In this document: positions 24,202 to 35,764 of the stretch, piece by piece
Layout of the letters: every line of letters starts with the position of its first letter
Position numbering within the stretch: position 1 is the stretch's first letter
Source of the DNA: Amaurobius ferox
Lineage: Eukaryota; Arthropoda; Arachnida; Araneae; Amaurobiidae
Reading direction: 5' to 3'
NCBI GenBank assembly: GCA_951213105.1
Contig: OX578139.1
Location: forward strand, 68,458,754 to 68,522,753
Length of the DNA stretch: 64,000 nucleotides
Translations under genes and position numbers: made by a program
Notes under the pieces: generated by a model
What the model was told of the DNA's origin: nothing
Seen by the model: only the letters and a program-made list of their open reading frames with translations
The model's database searches: none

Positions 24202-24405
24202 AACGATGAAAGTGAAAATAGCGAATTGCGCATGCGTGGACTTCTGTTATATTTGATGCACCCCATCTTAACCGACAGGGGCATTTGCTACATTTCCATT
24301 CTTTCCCTTGCGATCCTGGTAGATTCCTATTTGTTTTCTTTGCACTTTTTCGCGTGTTTTTGATTTGACACATTTACGGAAGTATGGCTTCTGCATGGCA
24401 TTGGT

Positions 24406-24480
24406 ACCGTGAGTGTTGCCCGGGCATAAAAGCAGTCTTTTCAACGGGAAAGAGGGGTCGCCATCCCCCTCTACCATTTT
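24406..24480 (+). other. PLE tail two-hairpin module, copy T2
   Basis: CCGTGAGTGTTGCC, ATAAAAGCAG, CAACGGGA, then AGAGGGG / loop TCGCCATC / CCCCTCT. The distance from TGA to GGGA is the same as in T4 and T6. Confidence 0.8.
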
Positions 24481-24521
24481 ATGCCTTGCATTTGGTCATT
24501 TCCCCTCTTTTTCATATGAAT

Positions 24522-24524
<3 letters not shown>

Positions 24525-24602
<78 letters not shown>
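24525..24602. repeat. (TA)n microsatellite
   Basis: Pure TA of about 78 bp, shared 3' end of the plus-strand PLE on its left and of the inverted tail on its right. Confidence 0.97.
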
Positions 24603-24604
<2 letters not shown>

Positions 24605-24880
24605 TATAAAATCCAGTAAACAAATTCAAAAAGAATTCCTATGCATATCCACAAAAATCAAAGGCACTACTCAGGAAAAGGCGCCTAGCCGCTCTATACT
24701 CCGAAGCAGAATGTAATCCAAGAAAAAGAAGATTTAAAGGAACTTGGGATAACCAAATGCTTTGCATTTAATGGTTGGGGAGGATTGCGACTCCCCCTCC
24801 CGTTTAAAGCTGCTTTTCCAGCCTAGGCAAACGCTCACGGTACCAATACAAAGCAAAGGTTGGTCCCCATTGCGTGCTAA
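24603..24880 (-). mobile_element. Inverted PLE tail, subfamily c
   Basis: Reverse complement of the tail at about 44965-45242, including TTTACTGG and TATGCATAGGAATTC near the TA end. It has module T3 (24772-24846) with stem GGGGAG / TCGCAATC / CTCCCC. It is joined at a duplicated TTGCGTGCTAATACTT phrase to the plus-strand RT. This is the tail-inverted arrangement described for Penelope-like insertions. Confidence 0.85.
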
Positions 24881-24889
24881 TACTTATAC

Positions 24890-25546
24890 TTGCGTGCTAA
24901 TACTTTTATTACTTATCGAAGATACCTTGATCTTATTGAACTGGTATTAAAAGAAAATATTCTATATAACGGAAATAATTATTACCGACAAATAAAGGGA
25001 ATCCCAATGGGAGGAGCCTGTTCATCAATCTTGGCCGATATTTACCTCTCAACATATGAAAAAGGAACCCATATTTTGTCAGAGATACCATATTTCCGGT
25101 TTGTTGACGATGTGCTATTGGGGAGTTATGAAACCACCACCAATTTCGATTTCACATTTTACCCACCGGAATTGGAATTAATAGAAAATTGTAAAGAAGA
25201 AAATGAAGCGGTAAATTTTCTGGACATCTCAATAAAAAAACATGGATTATATGGTCATTATACAACGTTATACGACAAAAGAGAATTATATAAAATGAAG
25301 ATAAATCATCTCATCGATTGGAAAACAAATCTTACCAAAAATACTTTCAGAAATATCATACTCGGACACTTCAAGAGAAATCAAATTTACAACACGTTTA
25401 AAAAAGATTGCAATAATAGCAATATTAAAATCATAACAGAGGCTTTATATAAACATTATCCTATATATTTCTTAAAGGATTGCTATAGATCGATTTTCAA
25501 GGATCATGTAGATTTTGACAGTTTACTTCAATTTGCAAGTAAATAA
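24890..25546 (+). CDS. Penelope-like reverse transcriptase, C-terminal half
   Basis: About 218 uninterrupted codons. Motif B is RQIKGIPMGGACSS (about residues 43-56), motif C is FRFVDD with the catalytic Asp pair (about 87-92). FYPPELELIEN, AVNFLDISI and the thumb region follow to LLQFASK. Motif A and everything upstream is lost, so it cannot act as a polymerase. The first residues come from the inverted-tail junction. Clean coding sequence suggests a young copy. Confidence 0.85.
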   Translation: MRANTFITYRRYLDLIELVLKENILYNGNNYYRQIKGIPMGGACSSILADIYLSTYEKGTHILSEIPYFRFVDDVLLGSYETTTNFDFTFYPPELELIENCKEENEAVNFLDISIKKHGLYGHYTTLYDKRELYKMKINHLIDWKTNLTKNTFRNIILGHFKRNQIYNTFKKDCNNSNIKIITEALYKHYPIYFLKDCYRSIFKDHVDFDSLLQFASK

Positions 25547-25680
25547 AGTTTATGCGTACCTGCTAAGATTGCACGCATGCGTAAAATGAACATATATATG
25601 ATAGCGAGTTGGGCAGGATTCACTTTTGGTCCAGTTTGGTCCATTAGCACGCATTGGGGACCAACCTTTGCTTTGCATTG

Positions 25681-25755
25681 GTACCGTGAGCGTTTGCCTA
25701 GGCTGGAAAAGCAGCTTTAAACGGGAGGGGGAGTCGCAATCCTCCCCAACCATTA
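25681..25755 (+). other. PLE tail two-hairpin module, copy T4
   Basis: CCGTGAGCGTTTGCC, GCTGGAAAAGCAGC, TTTAAACGGGA, then GGGGAG / TCGCAATC / CTCCCC. CGTTT can pair with AAACG and GCTG with CAGC around a GAAAAG loop. Confidence 0.8.
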
Positions 25756-25806
25756 AATGCAAAGCATTTGGTTATCCCAAGTTCCTTTAAATCTTCTTTT
25801 TCTTGG

Positions 25807-25807
<1 letters not shown>

Positions 25808-25845
<38 letters not shown>
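25808..25845. repeat. (TA)n microsatellite
   Basis: TA run shared by the PLE 3' end and the left end of the mariner-like element. Confidence 0.95.
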
Positions 25846-25848
<3 letters not shown>

Positions 25849-27637
25849 GGGTGAGTCAGGGGTGATAAATCACATCTAAACGAGCAATTTTTGTCATACA
25901 AAGCAGGGTCGTAACGCAAGAAGTGAACCGCTAGGTGGTAACTCATGAAATGAGGAAATAATGACTCTCTCGTGAAAAGAGGAAACACGAAAATGACAGA
26001 GTAGACACGAAGTACGTTTTACTGACAGAAATTGCAGAATGCATGGACAAAGTTACAGAAACTGTTCAAAAGTGCGACCACCAGCAGTAATACATGCTTC
26101 ATACCTGTGACGTAGCGAGCGGCGCACGTTAGCAAAAACACACGACATATCTTGGACAACGCCGGCCGAAACAAAAATCCTAGCAACAAAGTCCTCATCG
26201 GAGTCGATGGAGCTATCGTAGATGAGACTTTTCATATGGCCCCATAAGAAAAATTCGAGACAGGAGAGATCAGTGCCGGCCAAGCTATGAGACCACCCCA
26301 ACCAATCCACTGCCCTGGGAATGCAGCATCTAAGGTGTACCGCACATCCACTCTGAAATGGGATGGTGCTCCGTTGTGCTGGAACCACTTACATGCTTTA
26401 ATGTTGGCAGGAACATGTTGCAGTAACTGTGGCAATACCTCCTGTAAAAATAGGAGGTATGTTCAGCTATCTAGTCGGCGTAGTAGAAGATATCGGCCAA
26501 TCAGATGATCATGGACGATTCCAGCTCAAACATTTACGAAGAAACGATGCTGGATGGAATGTGGACGTGTGACCTGCGGATTTCTAGATGCCCACACATG
26601 AAAATTGTCCATATCAAAAATGCCCTCACGAGAAAAGGTGCGTTTGTCTGTGAAAAAAACATGTGCACTAAAATCAGGCTGCGCTGCTATCTGTTGCAGA
26701 AACCAACGTGCAAAATCGACACGTGGCTGATAATCTGCAGCTGTCAAGGCTTGCACTTTCTGTGCATGGTAGGGGTGTATACCTTTGTTCCACAATACTC
26801 GGCAAATTATTCTTTGGGACACATTTAAGGCATGGGGAAATGCCTGGGTGCTGCTTTCTGGCACAATTTTCAACCCTCTGCAGAATATTTACTTCAACTT
26901 GTGGCTTTCTCACACTCCTGGAACGTCCTGTATCTTGCATGCCGCTGACAAAGGAACCCATTTCACACAGACACCGATGCAATCGGTGAAATATTTTTCG
27001 GTCTGGCACTCGTCTTGTTGGGAAACGCACCAGGTATAGTCTTTGGGCTTTACGAGCATTCCCGTCCGCGGCACCATACATAAAATGCATGTTCCGCCTT
27101 TTCCTAATTTGTGAAACCAGACATTCCTTCTACAATCCACGGAAAAAATGACCATGAGTGCGAAAAACCACAGCTTTATGCGTTTATTTCTTCTGAGCTT
27201 TTATTCTTTGTACCGTTTTTTAACCAAAATGCTATCAACTAGAATAAACAATTAAAACCTGTTGCCTCACGTACATAAAAATCGTCTTCAAACAAAATAA
27301 TTATTTTCGATTACTTTACAAGAGATAACAGTGGCGCTGCCAGTTGAGGTTCGTTCGCTAGTTCCAATGCTACCGCTACAATCGCATTTTTCTCAAAATG
27401 CTAATAGACTAACAGAAATGCGAAAATGAAAAAGAGGTTTTAGCTTTTCTGCTACAGAAATTTTAAACTCAGCTTAAACTCTGGTTAATTCTGGCGCAGT
27501 CGTCATTGCGTTAAATGTCAGCGACGTCTAGCGGTTCACCTCTTGCGTTAGGATATTGCTTTGTATGACAAAAGTTGCTTGTTTAGATGTGATGTATCAC
27601 CCCTTAAATTTTGGTCCAAAAGTTTTGACTCCCGCTG
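25846..27637 (-). mobile_element. Mariner/IS630-like DNA transposon (defective)
   Basis: Ends GCAGGGTGAGTCAGGGGTGA (left) and, inverted, ACAGCGGGAGTCAAAA..GGGGTGAT (right). The terminal repeats continue for about 90-110 bp (ATCACATCTAAACRAGCAA, GTCATACAAAGC, ACGCAAGARGTGAACCGCTAG), the right one with about 20 extra bases. It lies between two (TA)n arrays. The transposase is on the minus strand. Confidence 0.85.
26053..27090 (-). pseudogene. Mariner-like transposase with DUF4817-type N-terminus, broken
   Basis: N-terminus MHFMYGAADGNARKAQRLY..FPTRRVPDRKIFHRLHRCL, the helix-turn-helix style of arthropod IS630/mariner relatives (Pfam DUF4817 by my recollection). Then DYQPRVDFARWFLQQ and FFTDKRTFSREG (first Asp), a frame change, WFQHNGAPSHF, and LEFFLWGHMKSLIY to the C-terminus RRSLRHRYEACITAGG. 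At least three frames are needed. The second catalytic Asp is Asn (HNGAP) and the third acidic residue reads Glu where I expect Asp in this family, so it is inactive even apart from the frameshifts. Confidence 0.8.
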
Positions 27638-27640
<3 letters not shown>

Positions 27641-27711
<71 letters not shown>

Positions 27712-27737
27712 GTATACATATATATATATATATATGT

Positions 27738-27796
<59 letters not shown>
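27641..27796. repeat. (TA)n microsatellite
   Basis: TA array with AATATA and GTATACATA interruptions, between the mariner-like element and the next PLE tails. Confidence 0.95.
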
Positions 27797-27804
<8 letters not shown>

Positions 27805-28318
27805 CATATAACAGAATCTACCATAGTACAAATAGTACAAAAACAGATATCTAGACCAATAAGCGCAATGCAGCTTGAAATAGCCCAGAAAAATATAATA
27901 GTAAAAATTGAAAGATTGGACATGAAGTCAGCCAACAGGTAATACATAAAAGGCCTAGGGGGATTGTGACCCCTAGTTCCCGTTTACAAGTCGACTTTTC
28001 CACCAATGGCAACACTCACGGAGCCATGCATTACCTGCGGCTAAATTCAGTACAACGTCGAAACAGAAGACGCCCATACGAAGTATATATCAAACGTAAA
28101 AGGAAAAAATCCCCCAACATAAGAGCAATATAATTGTAATAAAACATCTCTTACATCTGAAGACACTCACCCCTACTTCAATACACTCCTCCGACGGACA
28201 TCAGCCATCCAAACGTCACACTGAAGACCACAGTCAACACGGCTGCAGTCCGAGTAGTATCCCACTAACCATATGCTATACTATGCGCAATGCAACATGT
28301 ACGTATAACACACATAAT
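27797..28318 (-). mobile_element. Penelope-like element tail, subfamily f, unit 1
   Basis: Minus-strand tail with module T7 (27951-28024). It is repeated almost base for base from 28319, so about 521 bp is in direct tandem (pseudo-LTR-like). The upstream part (28040-28318) is non-coding. The tail end abuts (TA)n. Confidence 0.75.
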
Positions 28319-28665
28319 AGAATGTCATATAACAGAATCTACCATAGTACAAATAGTACAAAAACAGATATCTAGACCAATAAGCGCAATGCAGCTTGAA
28401 ATAGCCCAGAAAAATATAATAGTAAAAATTGAAAGATTGGACATGAAGTCAGCCAACAGGTAATACATAAAAGGCCTAGGGGGATTGTGACCCCTAGTTC
28501 CCGTTTACAAGTCGACTTTTCCACCAATGGCAACACTCACGGAGCCATGCATTACCTGCGGCTAAATTCAGTACAATTCAGTTACCTGCGGCTAAATTCA
28601 GGGCGTCTTCTGTTTCGACGTTGTACTGAATTTAGCCGCAGGTAATGCATGGCTCCGTGAGATTA
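28319..28665 (-). mobile_element. Penelope-like element tail, unit 2 plus inverted piece
   Basis: Direct repeat of unit 1 with module T8 (28472-28545), up to about 28578. Then a short re-duplicated GCGGCTAAATTCAG, then an inverted copy of the segment just upstream of the module (about 28596-28662), ending CTCCGTGAG. Direct plus inverted joining within one insertion is typical of PLEs. Confidence 0.75.
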
Positions 28666-29190
28666 CTCATATGATTTAGTGACTGGTAACTTATTTATAC
28701 TTATTATTATACAGAGGCTGTTCACACATTTTTTAGACGACATGCATCCGTGTAATCCATAAAATAAGAGTGAAATTCATAAACTAATTATGAGAATAAT
28801 ACATAGAGAGATTAATAGAAATAAAATAAAATAATTGCTTATATATAATTGTAAACAACTAAGTCCATGTAAAACCTAATGAATAACAGGAGGAAATTAC
28901 AAAATATTAGAAAACATAATGTAAGATACATTAGTTTTAAACTAGATTATATAACACTATGTATAAATAATACAAAAGTGTAAAACTGGATTCACTTAAA
29001 ATCCATTCCATATAAGTAATAAAATAATAAAATAAAGATTGTACTGAAGAGTACAATAAAAGCTTCAATAATTCATCAATACGAAATACTGTGAGCCATT
29101 TGCCTCATGGCTGTAAAATTTTAATTTAGTTTTGCACATATATCATCTAATAGGATTATTAATTTTTAATTTGCTATATTTAAGATTAAA
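28666..29190. other. No gene recognised
   Basis: AT-rich DNA, no frames or repeats of note. Confidence 0.4.
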
Positions 29191-29977
29191 AAAATCTGAT
29201 GTGGGCAACACATGACTTTCCTTATATAACGTAATGAATTTACCACTTTTACAGTAAACTAAATAGGTTTTTCTTATAGTAGATACTAATATTCTTTCCA
29301 AGATATTGAATTTTCGACCATTAGTCGTCATTTCATTGATTTAGCGTCATTTTTATTCATTTGGCGAGATTTTCGTTAATTTGTCAACATTTCAAAAAGT
29401 CGCCAAGTTGGCGGCATTCCGCCAAAATTCGTCGCCAAAATCTCGCCAAGCATAATGGCCAAAGAAATAAGTTATTCTTACAGCAGATAAATGACTATTG
29501 GCGTTCAAATACAAAAGTATTACTCAAAGTATCTTTTTTCATGAATGGAACGAGCTAGATCCCCGAGAATGATGTCATCCAATATATCGCATGGTATTAC
29601 TGAAAAGTGAACATGTCTCTCAAGAGGAAATCTTTTTTTTATTTTATATGACTTTCTGATAATTTTTTTGGAAAATGTGCAATATCTCGAGAACGGTTCA
29701 TGTTAGCGTTCTAAAATTTATGTCAATCGTGTTCTAATGAAAAATTACATAAAAAATGTCTATATGCGTAAATTAGTGGTTTTGATTTTTTGACTATTTT
29801 TTCAGAATCTCATTTGAAAATTTAGGGGTGTTCTTAACATTCGATTGTGTATAAAAACAATAGGCCTCCAGAGTTTACGGATTGTGATTTTTGTACCAAA
29901 TTTGGTTCGAATCGGTCCATTCGTTTGTCAGTTATCGTCTTCACAGACTCTCACACAAACACACACACAGACACATA

Positions 29978-30015
<38 letters not shown>

Positions 30016-30146
30016 GACATCACTTCAAAAATGTTTGATTCGTGGTCAGGGATGCTTGAAACGTGCTCTCCCGTCGAAAACTCGATTTCGAATTTTCGAC
30101 CCCGTCACAATACTTTCCTTATACATTATGTATATAAGGAAAGTAA
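29191..30146 (+). mobile_element. RepB interspersed repeat, copy 1
   Basis: Starts with the same hairpin leader as RepA (ATGTG, GGCAA, CACAT), then ACTTTCCTTATATAACGTAATG, whose inverse CATTATGTATATAAGGAAAGT closes the unit. The interior has a TCGCCAA/GGCGA-rich stretch, ATATCTCGAGAACGGTTCATG, a CCAAATTTGGTTCGAAT module, (CA)n at about 29955-30010 and TCGAAAACTCGA. No protein. About 955 bp, non-autonomous. Related to RepA by leader and 3' module. Confidence 0.75.
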
Positions 30147-31027
30147 TAGGATTTTCTTATAGTAGATACTAATATTGTTTCCAAGATATTGAATTTTTGA
30201 CAATTAGTCGTCATTTTCATTGATTTAGCATCATTTTTATCCATTTGCCGAGATTTTCATTAATTTGGCAACATTTCCAAAAAGTCGCCAAGTTGGCGAC
30301 ATTCCGCCAAATTCGTCGCCAAAATCTCGCCAAGCGTTATGCACTAAGAAAAAAGTTATTCTTACAGCAGATAAATGACTATTGGCGTTCTAATACAAAA
30401 GTATTATTCAAAGTATATTTTTTCATGAATGGAACGAGCTAGATCCACGAGGATGATGTCACTCAATTTATCGCATGGTATTACATATGAAAAGTGAACA
30501 TGTTTCTCAATAGGAATTTTTTTTTTATGTGACTTTTTCATAATTTTTTTGAAAAATGTACAATATCTCGAGAACGGTTCATGTTAGCGTTCCAAAATTT
30601 ATGCCAATCGTTTTCTAATGAAAAATTACATAAGAAATGTCTATTTGCGTAACTTTATTAGCGGTTTTGGTTTTTTGACGATTTTTTTAAAATTTCATTC
30701 GAAAATTTAGGGGGTTCTGAACATTCGATCACGTATAAAAACAATAGGCTTCCAGTGTTTACGGCTTGTGATTTTTGTACCAAATTTGGCTCGAATTGGT
30801 ACATTCGTTCGTCAGTTATCGTCTCCACAGACTCACTGACACACACACACACACATATACTTTCACACACACACACACACACACATACACACACACAGAC
30901 ATCACTTCAAAAATGCTTGATTCGTGATCAGGGATGCTTGAAACGTGCTCTCCCGTCGAAAACTCGAATTCGAATTTTCGACCCCGTCACAATACTTTCC
31001 TTATACATTATGTATATAAGGAAAGTA
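30147..31027 (+). mobile_element. RepB copy 2, tandem to copy 1
   Basis: Begins TAGGATTTTCTTATAGTAGATAC, about 70 bp into the unit, directly after the closing inverted motif of copy 1. It then runs to the same closing motif, so it is a tandem duplication of about 880 bp. It differs from copy 1 by scattered substitutions and (CA)n length. Confidence 0.8.
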
Positions 31028-32250
31028 AAAAGTTGTTTATTATTCACTAATATTATTAATTAATCAAGAATAAACTATTAATAAATAAGTAATATTAATG
31101 GTTTATTTTTTTCTATTAAGAGATTGAAATGTAAGTATATTTATTTACTCTTTTGTAGAGTAATAACAATTTTAATTTATTTGAAAATGTTTCATTTCCT
31201 TTTATTTCAAAAGAGTGACAAAAGTGAGGAGGATGATGGAAGTTTACTCAAACAATTGTTTAGCTATTAGATTAGATTTTAGTACCCTTTTATGATCGCA
31301 GCCTTATAGAAATTATTTTGGTAGAATGAAAATAATAATTTAGTAATTCTATTTAATTACATACTGATTTTATGAAGAATAGATAATAAATAACACCTGC
31401 ATTAAAAGGATATTCAATTAACAACATATCGGATACAAATATATCCATATTATAAAAGTAACATATACTGACATAAATATAAAAGATAAGTTGTAACTCA
31501 TGTAACCATAACTTAAAATATAAGATAACTACGTAAGTAGATGTAAAAAAAAAATAGAGATTCATTAATCAAGGGAAGAATAAAATGCATATATCCAGTT
31601 ATCAAGATAATCAACATGTATCAGTGATGATGTTTCGAATATTGAAAAGCAGAAAATGACCAAGTTTTAAAGTCAAACATGTGGAAAAGCAATAGGTTTC
31701 ATAAGTAATTCATTTTGAACAAATTCTTCTTAGTATATAATCAAATTGAACAAAAGAAAGCTTGTTTCTGAAGACGGAGATAGATAATATCTATAAACTC
31801 CGTCTACTTGGCTTACAAACTTAAATATTGAAAAATAAATAGGAATCAAAAATATTGTACCTGGGAAAATTCTGCAAATGTCTTCTCTTAAATCAATACG
31901 AGACTACAGTCGCCATTTGCAGAAGATAAAAGTGGAGATCAACTATTGCCAATAGTGAGATACAAATAACAGTATTGCAAATAAGTATAAACTGTTATAA
32001 AATCACCTGTAAAAGCTACGTAATAAAGGGGAATAAAAAGCAATTAAAGCAATGAGGCAAATGTCTAAGAGAATGTAACTACATTGTAATGCTAATATAA
32101 GAGAATGTTGATAATTAGATAAGAATGTTGATATAAGATACTAAGGAGGAAATTTGAAAATATTCAGCTAATTTAACCTTATTAACTATACCATTTATTA
32201 AATGTACTGGATATTTATATAAAATATTGGATATTTATATAAAATACAAG
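31028..32250. other. No gene recognised
   Basis: AT-rich DNA, no frame with family resemblance. Confidence 0.4.
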
Positions 32251-32930
32251 TATTTTTTAGGTTATTAATCTGCAAAGCTTGACATTTTTTATCTGATAAC
32301 CTATAAATACTGCAAAGTTGATTAAGTATACTATTTCTAAACAATTGAATACAGTTACAGAAATTAAATGGCGATATTTAATTAATAGTAAAATGAAAAT
32401 AGTCTTTTTACCATATAAAGTAGCATCTATACTATTAGTTGGTTCAATAATTAGATTTAAATCCGAAAAATTAACACTATTACTAATAGAGGCTTCATTA
32501 GGAATTAAATCCGAATTATTCGGATAGAAATCTATATCTATGACACGGTTGTCAGTAAATACTAAACAAATCAGATCATCTCTCAATATATCTGTAAATC
32601 TTATAATCAGTTGAAGTAAAAGTATTTTTATAATGATAAAGGTATAAATTAGCTAACATACAGTTACTACAGCCACCTTGAGAAAGCCCAGATACATGTA
32701 AGTATAATTTATTACCTTCAAAATATAATTATTGAATGATACAAAGTGTAGAAATTTAAACACTTTTTTTTAATTTAATAAGATTAAAATGATTACTAAT
32801 GAAGGCATTATAAAGAGATAAAATTGCACCATAAAGATCAGTAATGTTATTATTATTAAAAATATCTTTAAAGTCAAAAGATTTAAAACCTATAAATTTA
32901 CCAAGAGTATTAATTTATTCTTTAATTCTT
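32251..32930 (-). pseudogene. Penelope-like RT fragment, decayed
   Basis: Minus strand: FKSFDFKDIFNNNN (motif A with Asp, near 32880), GLSQGGCSNCMLANLYLYHY (motif B, near 32690-32640), RDD in place of the YxDD motif C (near 32585), then IDFYPNNSDLIPNE and VNFSDLNLI. Frameshifts separate the parts. Closest by eye to subfamily b. The upstream end is next to a CA/TA array. Confidence 0.75.
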
Positions 32931-32932
32931 TA

Positions 32933-32949
32933 TACACACACACACACAC

Positions 32950-33027
<78 letters not shown>
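32933..33027. repeat. (CA)n(TA)n microsatellite
   Basis: CA run of about 18 bp passing into about 76 bp of TA. Confidence 0.95.
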
Positions 33028-33028
<1 letters not shown>

Positions 33029-33031
<3 letters not shown>

Positions 33032-33806
33032 TCTATAGCAAAAAAATCGACTCACAAAGAAGGAGTTGTCCGATTGTGATAAAAATCGGTGGATGTGAAG
33101 AACATACATTGAAAAAGAAACAATTAAAATTTCAGAAAAATTTAATAATTTAGAGTTTGACCGTATACAAAGAGGGGAAGTCAGTAAGGCGTTGGTCCAC
33201 CTCTGACCTGGATGCAAGATGTTACCTGGCATGGCACAGACTGATAACGTTCACGGATGGTATCCTGCGGATTGTCTTGCCAAATTGTCTCCAACTGTCG
33301 GGCTAAATTGTCAATATTCCGGGATGGTTGCAATCGCTTTCCCATAACGTTCCAAATGTGCTCTATGGAAGAGAGATCAGGAGATCTGGTTGGTCAAGGA
33401 AGTGTTGGACAAGCTTGAAGATAATTCAGAGCAACATGTGCCGTATGCGGCCGGGCATTATCTTGTTGAAAAGTAAGTCCGTGGTGACGCAAAAGGAACG
33501 GTAACACAACCGGTCGTAGAATGTTGTCTACGTACCGCTGTGCTGTCAGTGTGCAAGAAATGACTACCAAAGACGTAAGATATCCGCAGTCGAAATGCAA
33601 CAGAAATTTTGATCACAGATTCAGAAAAGATCCTCACATGCACCTGCTGAATGCGCAGTTCCGATGCGCTGGAGCTCCCAATATGTATTCATTAGATACC
33701 AAATTTTATTCATTTGCATGTTCGCTCAAAATGTCTTTGCATACGAAATTTCATTACAATTGGACAACTCCTTCTTGATGCGTCGATTTTTTTGTTATAG
33801 TGGTTA
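33029..33806 (-). mobile_element. Tc1-like element, internally shortened
   Basis: Terminal inverted repeats of about 50 bp: CAAAAAAATCGACTCACAAAG then AAGGAGTTGTCCGATTG on the left, matched inverted by GACGCATCAAGAAGGAGTTG on the right (about 33755-33800). Only about 780 bp remain; the transposase N-terminal half is missing. Confidence 0.85.
33200..33600 (-). pseudogene. Tc1-like transposase, C-terminal half
   Basis: Minus strand: AQRYVDNILRPVVLPFL, LTFQQDNARPHTAHVAL (second Asp), then LQACPTLP, an in-frame TGA where Trp is expected, and PTRSPDLSSIEHIWNVMG (Glu), RQLETIWQDNPQDTIRERY, ending RGGPTPY. Apart from that TGA the frame stays open, so the C-terminal half is well preserved. Confidence 0.85.
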
Positions 33807-35764
33807 TATATAAACTTTGCGATATGTGAGCCCCTGGCGATCATACCGTTCAAGGAAACGGAACGAAATTTTCGATACTGGTATTTTAAGGTATGAGCTC
33901 CAAAATGATGAGAAAAAACAATAGCCCTGTTCTCACAGTTAGAGTTACAGTGGCACAATTTCGAAATTTCCAAATGGCAACACCTACTTTATTTTACTAG
34001 AATATGATCTTCACAGTGAAAAACCATAAATGGCGTTGAAACGTTGAAACGGTACCTGCAACACGAAAAACGCATTTCTTAGGCAGATACTAAGAAAAGG
34101 TGAAAACAATCAATATAGACAGACCAGCGACAGAAAAGCAAAACATTTTTCTGTGTTTCAGAAGTTTTCCACCTGCCCGCCTTCACACACGATGACACTT
34201 TGCATGCGACAGATGGTAGATAGCACTGAAATACGTACCATGGCAAGAGGGATCTGTTGAACCTCACGTGTGATGGCATCTTTCAAACCAAATAGATTTT
34301 GCGGTTTGCCTGCATACTCTTTGGATTTCATGTATCCCCACAGCCAGCTATCCATTGGAGTGAGATCGGAGGACCTAGGTGGCCACGGAAACATGAAATG
34401 GCGGGAAATAATTCTGTCACCAAACTGTTGCATCAATAAACGTTTCACTGAAGATCCTACTTATGGGGAAGCGCCATCTTGTATCCACACGACGTCAGAT
34501 AGGGCATTTTGCTGTTGTAATTCGGGAATGACGTAATTAGTCAACGTTGCTTCATAGCGACCACTCGTTACCGCACACTTGCGTAGATCTGCGACAGTAA
34601 CCTCTTCAAAAAATTAAGGGCTCAGGCTGAAGATGCTTGTTATCCCGCACCACACAGTCACTTTTGCTTGGTGTAACGGAAGTGAGAGCACATCACAGGG
34701 AGTTTGGTCTGCCCAGTGCACGCAGTTCTTCGAATTCAAATTACCAGTCAAGCAGAAATGCGCCTCGTTCATCCACAGAATGCATAAAGGCCATTTGTTA
34801 TCATCGTCATACCAGATGAGGAATTTATTAGCAAAATCTAAGCGTAGTTATTACCCGCTTGCAATATCTGGACACGCTGGAACCGATACGGAAAAATATG
34901 GTGAATAGAGCGCAGAATCTTGCTGACCATAGAATTCAGTAAAAACAGCACATGTGAAACACAGCGTGGAATTGCTATACAACTTTTACTCATCGTCTCA
35001 TGCACTTCTGCAACAACCTCGATAGGAAGGGAAGATCGTCCAGGCCGAAATTGATCGCATGTGTAACCAGTTTCTTCAAATTTGCGTATCAAGTCTCATA
35101 TAGCTTGTACAGAACACGGGCATCGTCGTAGCCGATGGATTGCGCGGTAGCAACGCAATGCTTCTGCGGTATTTTGTCCATTCAGGAAATATAGCTTTAC
35201 CATTTCACCTCGTTGTGTCACTGTAAGAATCATGTTGGTCAAGTCAAAGTGCAAGAAAGCAAGCGGCACTCAAATCACAATGCCTTTTCTTTCTCCTACG
35301 GGGATGACGTCAGCCATGACTGTGTCTTATGCCGAACCTAGAAATCTACACACCTTGGTCACTTCTCCTTTCGAAGGAGATTCAGTTGGCTGGGTTCTGA
35401 GCCGAACACAAAGTGTGGATTGTGACATCCATGGAACAGAAATTCGTGTTCTGATGAACGCCACAGTTGCTTTCACTTTTTTCTTAGTCTCTGCCTAGGG
35501 CCGGCATTTTTCGTGCTGCAGGTACCGTTTCAACGCCATTTATGGTTTTTCACTGCGAAGATCACATTCCAGTAAAAAAGTAGGTGTTGTCATTTGAAAA
35601 TTCCGAAATTGTGTCACCGTAACCCTAACTATAAGAGTAGGACTGTTGTTTTTTCACATCATTCTTGTGCACATACCCTAAAATACCTTCATCCAAAATT
35701 TCTTTTCATTTATGGTATGATCACCAGGGGCTGCTATATCGGCAAAAAATATTTTATAATCATC

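Larger units (their letters stand above)
23778..24524 (+). mobile_element. Penelope-like element 3' end, subfamily d
   Basis: RT C-terminus, then about 320 bp of tail with module T2, ending at the (TA)n array at 24525. It starts inside the same protein region (just before FYPKELELIE) at which the minus-strand neighbour stops, giving a head-to-head pair. Confidence 0.85.
24881..25807 (+). mobile_element. Penelope-like element, subfamily c, 5'-truncated
   Basis: RT from just before motif B to the end, then a 260-bp tail with module T4 (25681-25755), ending at the TA run at 25808. With the inverted tail to its left it forms one compound insertion lying between two (TA)n arrays. Confidence 0.85.

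Noticed and set aside
8548..33027. CRISPR array or bacterial operon features
   Set aside because: No spaced direct repeats, ribosome binding sites or operon structure; the sequence is eukaryotic repeat DNA.
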